64,000 nucleotides of DNA from Streptomyces sp. NBC_01707 (lineage in GTDB: Bacteria; Actinomycetota; Actinomycetes; Streptomycetales; Streptomycetaceae). How positions within the stretch are numbered: position 1 is the first letter of the stretch; each line of letters starts with the position of its first letter. The notes under the pieces are model-generated. The model was not told the origin of the DNA, searched no databases, and saw nothing but the letters and a program-made list of their open reading frames with translations. Positions 62,109 to 64,000 of this stretch are shown here, piece after piece. The DNA lies in assembly GCF_041438805.1 (NCBI RefSeq), contig NZ_CP109190.1, forward strand, positions 2,852,001 to 2,916,000, given 5' to 3'. A program made the translations under genes and the position numbers.

Positions 62109-63091
62109 TATCGGCTCCTGTTCTGCGGGGGGTGGATGAGGGGTACGTGCGCGGAGGCGTCCAGCCGGGCGAACGCCACGTTGCCCTCCGCCGCGGCCGT
62201 CACGACGATCCTGCTGTGGCCGTCCCGGGCGGCGAGCGCGGCGACGAGGTGGCGCAGCGGGGTGAGCGCTCCGGCGCCGGCCGGGGAGACCGTGAGGTCC
62301 GCACACCGGTTGTCGAGCCAGGCCTTGACCGCCTCGCCGACGGGCGAGTCGTCGACGACCGCGTCGACCCGTGAGGGACTGTCCCCGTCCTCGGTCAGGG
62401 CGCGCCAGGCGTTCTCCAGCGCGCGGCCGGAACGGGCGCCCGGCTCCAGGAAGGCGTCGCGCACCTGCACGGTGCCGTACGAGGACGCCGGGGGCGTGTC
62501 GCCTGCGCGGGCGCAGATCAGCGCGACGGCTCCGGTGTCACTGCCGTCGGCGCCCGGTTCGCCGGCGGGCAGCGATTCCTCGGTCGCGCCGACGACGAGC
62601 ACGTCGGCCCGGTCGGCGGCCAGTGCCCTGGCACCGGCGCCGAGCGCGTCCAGGGCGGCGGTGCGCGGCGAGTTGACGGTGAGCGTGAAGCCGTTGATCT
62701 GATGTTCCGTGGCCAGCCGGGAGGCGAACAGGCTCATCGCGAAGTACGGCGCGGTCAGCGGGGCGATGGCGTCCGCACCCCGACCGATGATCGTGCGGTC
62801 CTGCTCGTCCAGCAGGGCCATGCCCGCGTTGTCCGTGCCCACGACGACGCCACGGCGTTCGGCGGGGACGGCGGACAGTGCTCCGTCCGCGTCCGCCAGG
62901 GCGTTCCCGGTGGCGGCGAGCAGGTACTGGCAGGCCGAGGGCAGCCGCTTGTAGCCGCGGCCCGGCAGCGCGGCGGCCACGTCGAGCCAGCCGGGGCCAG
63001 GGGTGCCGGTGACGGCCGGGGACAGGGCCTCGGTGGGCTTGTCGGTGCCGGGCAGGCAGACGCCCACCCCGAGGATGTCGAGCGCGCTCAT
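62108..63091 (-). CDS. ketosynthase-like partner (chain-length-factor-like) lacking the catalytic Cys
   Basis: 327 residues, shorter than the usual 400. It starts MSALDILGVGVCLPGTDKP and has thiolase-fold features such as RRGVVVGTDNAGMALLDEQD. The region that aligns with the KS active site (normally V-D/S-T-A-C-x-S-G) reads LTVNSPRTAALDALGAG, with Arg143 where the nucleophilic Cys should be; the catalytic His motifs are also missing. It overlaps the KS gene by ATGA, the coupling typical of KS-alpha/CLF pairs. It is probably a non-catalytic partner of the ketosynthase. In minimal type II PKS, CLFs usually carry Gln; Arg is unusual. Confidence 0.8.
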   Translation of the reverse strand: MSALDILGVGVCLPGTDKPTEALSPAVTGTPGPGWLDVAAALPGRGYKRLPSACQYLLAATGNALADADGALSAVPAERRGVVVGTDNAGMALLDEQDRTIIGRGADAIAPLTAPYFAMSLFASRLATEHQINGFTLTVNSPRTAALDALGAGARALAADRADVLVVGATEESLPAGEPGADGSDTGAVALICARAGDTPPASSYGTVQVRDAFLEPGARSGRALENAWRALTEDGDSPSRVDAVVDDSPVGEAVKAWLDNRCADLTVSPAGAGALTPLRHLVAALAARDGHSRIVVTAAAEGNVAFARLDASAHVPLIHPPQNRSR

Positions 63092-64000
63092 GCGGCGGCT
63101 CCCCGCGGGCCCGTGTCCTGGTGTACGGGATCGTGCCGCGCGGTGGCCGCCTGCCCCGCCGTGCCTGGGCGTTCACGTGCGGATCCGGCTCCCGGCACGC
63201 CCGACAGGACGAGCGAGACGTTGTTGCCGCCGAAGGCGTAGGCGTTGACCAGTACGGCGGACGCGCTCAGCGGCACCGGCCGGTCCTGCGGCAACCACAC
63301 CGCGCAGCGCGGGTCCTGCGCGGAGACGGGCGCGTTGGCCGGGACGCGCCCGTGGCGCAGCATCAGCGCCGCTGTCAGCACTCCGAACGCGCCGGCGACC
63401 CCCGCCGTGTGCCCGATCATGGCCTTGAGGCTGAACAGGGGGAGCTCGTCGCAGAGTTCGCCGAACACCTCGCGCAGCGCCTCGCTCTCCACGACGTCGT
63501 TGAGCGGGGTGCCCGTGCCGTGCGGCACCACGCCCCCGACGTCGTCGGGCCGCAGACCCGCGTCGGCCAGCGCCCGGCGCATGCCACGCACGGCCTGGGT
63601 GCCGCCGGGGTCGGGGGCGGTGGGGTGGTGGGCGTCGCAGCTGAAAGCGGCGGCGGACAGTTCCGCGTACGGCGTCGCCCCACGGGCCTCGGCATGCTCG
63701 GCCGACTCCAGGACCAGCATGGCCGCGCCGTCGCCGAAGAGGGTGCCCTGCCGGTCGGTGTCGAAGGGCCGGCAGGCGACCGGGTCGGCCGCGCCGATGC
63801 GGTTGAAGACGCCCATGCCCACGCGGGTCGGTCCCTCCGCACCGCCGGTGAGCACCATGTCCGCCTCCCCGGCCCGGATCATGTCCGCAGCGATCGCCGC
63901 CGCGTAGCCGCTGGCCGCACAGGCGTTGCCGACGCTGGTGCTGCCGCCGGTGGCGCCGATCGCGGCCGAGACCGCGGCGGAGGTCACCGTCATCGGCGAC
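63088..64000 (-). CDS. beta-ketoacyl-ACP synthase (KS-alpha/FabF type), partial
   Basis: The frame is open to the window edge and the start lies beyond it. It carries the active-site cysteine GNACAASGYAAAI, and the two histidine motifs VVPHGTGTPLNDVVESEAL and KAMIGHTAGVAGAFG, so it should condense malonyl-ACP with the growing chain. The C-terminal tail (after about 'VSLVLSGVPGAG') is Ala/Arg-rich and runs to the KS-like partner's start, overlapping it by 4 bp. It would form a heterodimer with that partner. Confidence 0.92.
   Translation of the reverse strand, partial: SPMTVTSAAVSAAIGATGGSTSVGNACAASGYAAAIAADMIRAGEADMVLTGGAEGPTRVGMGVFNRIGAADPVACRPFDTDRQGTLFGDGAAMLVLESAEHAEARGATPYAELSAAAFSCDAHHPTAPDPGGTQAVRGMRRALADAGLRPDDVGGVVPHGTGTPLNDVVESEALREVFGELCDELPLFSLKAMIGHTAGVAGAFGVLTAALMLRHGRVPANAPVSAQDPRCAVWLPQDRPVPLSASAVLVNAYAFGGNNVSLVLSGVPGAGSARERPGTAGQAATARHDPVHQDTGPRGAAA

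Overview
The window is high-GC actinobacterial chromosome, almost certainly Streptomyces. It has codon bias typical of the genus, frequent GTG/TTG starts, ATGA/GTGA stop-start overlaps, a complete conservon (cvnA-E), a SepF-like protein, SpoIIE/HATPase regulators and, at the right end, part of a polyketide/fatty-acid-type biosynthetic cluster with TTA codons in its regulator. No rRNA, tRNA, CRISPR array, transposase or integrase was recognised.

Layout. (1) 1-7.3 kb: aromatic acid catabolism through CoA thioesters: acyl-CoA dehydrogenase (partial), benzoate/2-aminobenzoate-type CoA ligase, PaaX-type regulator, GNAT, a fused flavin monooxygenase/Old Yellow Enzyme, and an enoyl-CoA hydratase. 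A 14-bp inverted repeat sits in the divergent promoter. (2) 7.5-12.2 kb: anti-sigma-like ATPase, APC permease, ornithine carbamoyltransferase and arginine deiminase. (3) 12.3-17.3 kb: the Pnkp/Hen1 RNA end-repair pair, close behind a homocysteine methyltransferase. (4) 17.4-21.2 kb: F420-type LLM oxidoreductase, DUF6099-type protein, MazG-like pyrophosphohydrolase coupled to an AAA ATPase, and a SepF-like protein. (5) 21.3-25.3 kb: the conservon; its P450 lacks the ExxR arginine (CYP157-like). (6) 25.4-38.8 kb: MBL hydrolase, secreted ricin-type lectin protein, an LplABC-like sugar importer without its own ATPase, a Gfo/Idh/MocA oxidoreductase, a DeoR-type repressor divergent from a SIS-domain isomerase gene with a BAAT-type hydrolase, and a secreted PA14/FN3 protein. 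(7) 39-52.9 kb: TrmB/LuxR-like regulator, large subtilase, SpoIIE phosphatase, a frameshifted VOC gene, an FG-GAP secreted protein, an NmtR-type nickel/cobalt sensor with a 12-bp inverted-repeat operator, a DUF6445 protein and an RraA-like protein. (8) 53.4-64 kb: a biosynthetic cluster with a TTA-containing leader ORF, a LAL regulator with three TTA codons, a thioesterase, an FAD oxidoreductase, an LLM oxidoreductase, an alpha/beta hydrolase, KR, ACP, a FabI/FabL-like enoyl reductase, a KS-like partner lacking the catalytic Cys, and a ketosynthase running off the window.

How they work together. The aromatic block looks like activation, dearomatising mono-oxygenation/reduction and beta-oxidation-like processing under a PaaX-like repressor. 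The sugar block looks like an aminosugar or oligosaccharide uptake system under the DeoR-like repressor. The right-hand block has the enzymes for a fully or largely reduced acyl chain made on a discrete ACP, followed by oxidative tailoring, with translation of its activator probably dependent on bldA tRNA. The most novel-looking parts are the KS partner with Arg in place of Cys and the TTA leader ORF; both lie in this last cluster.
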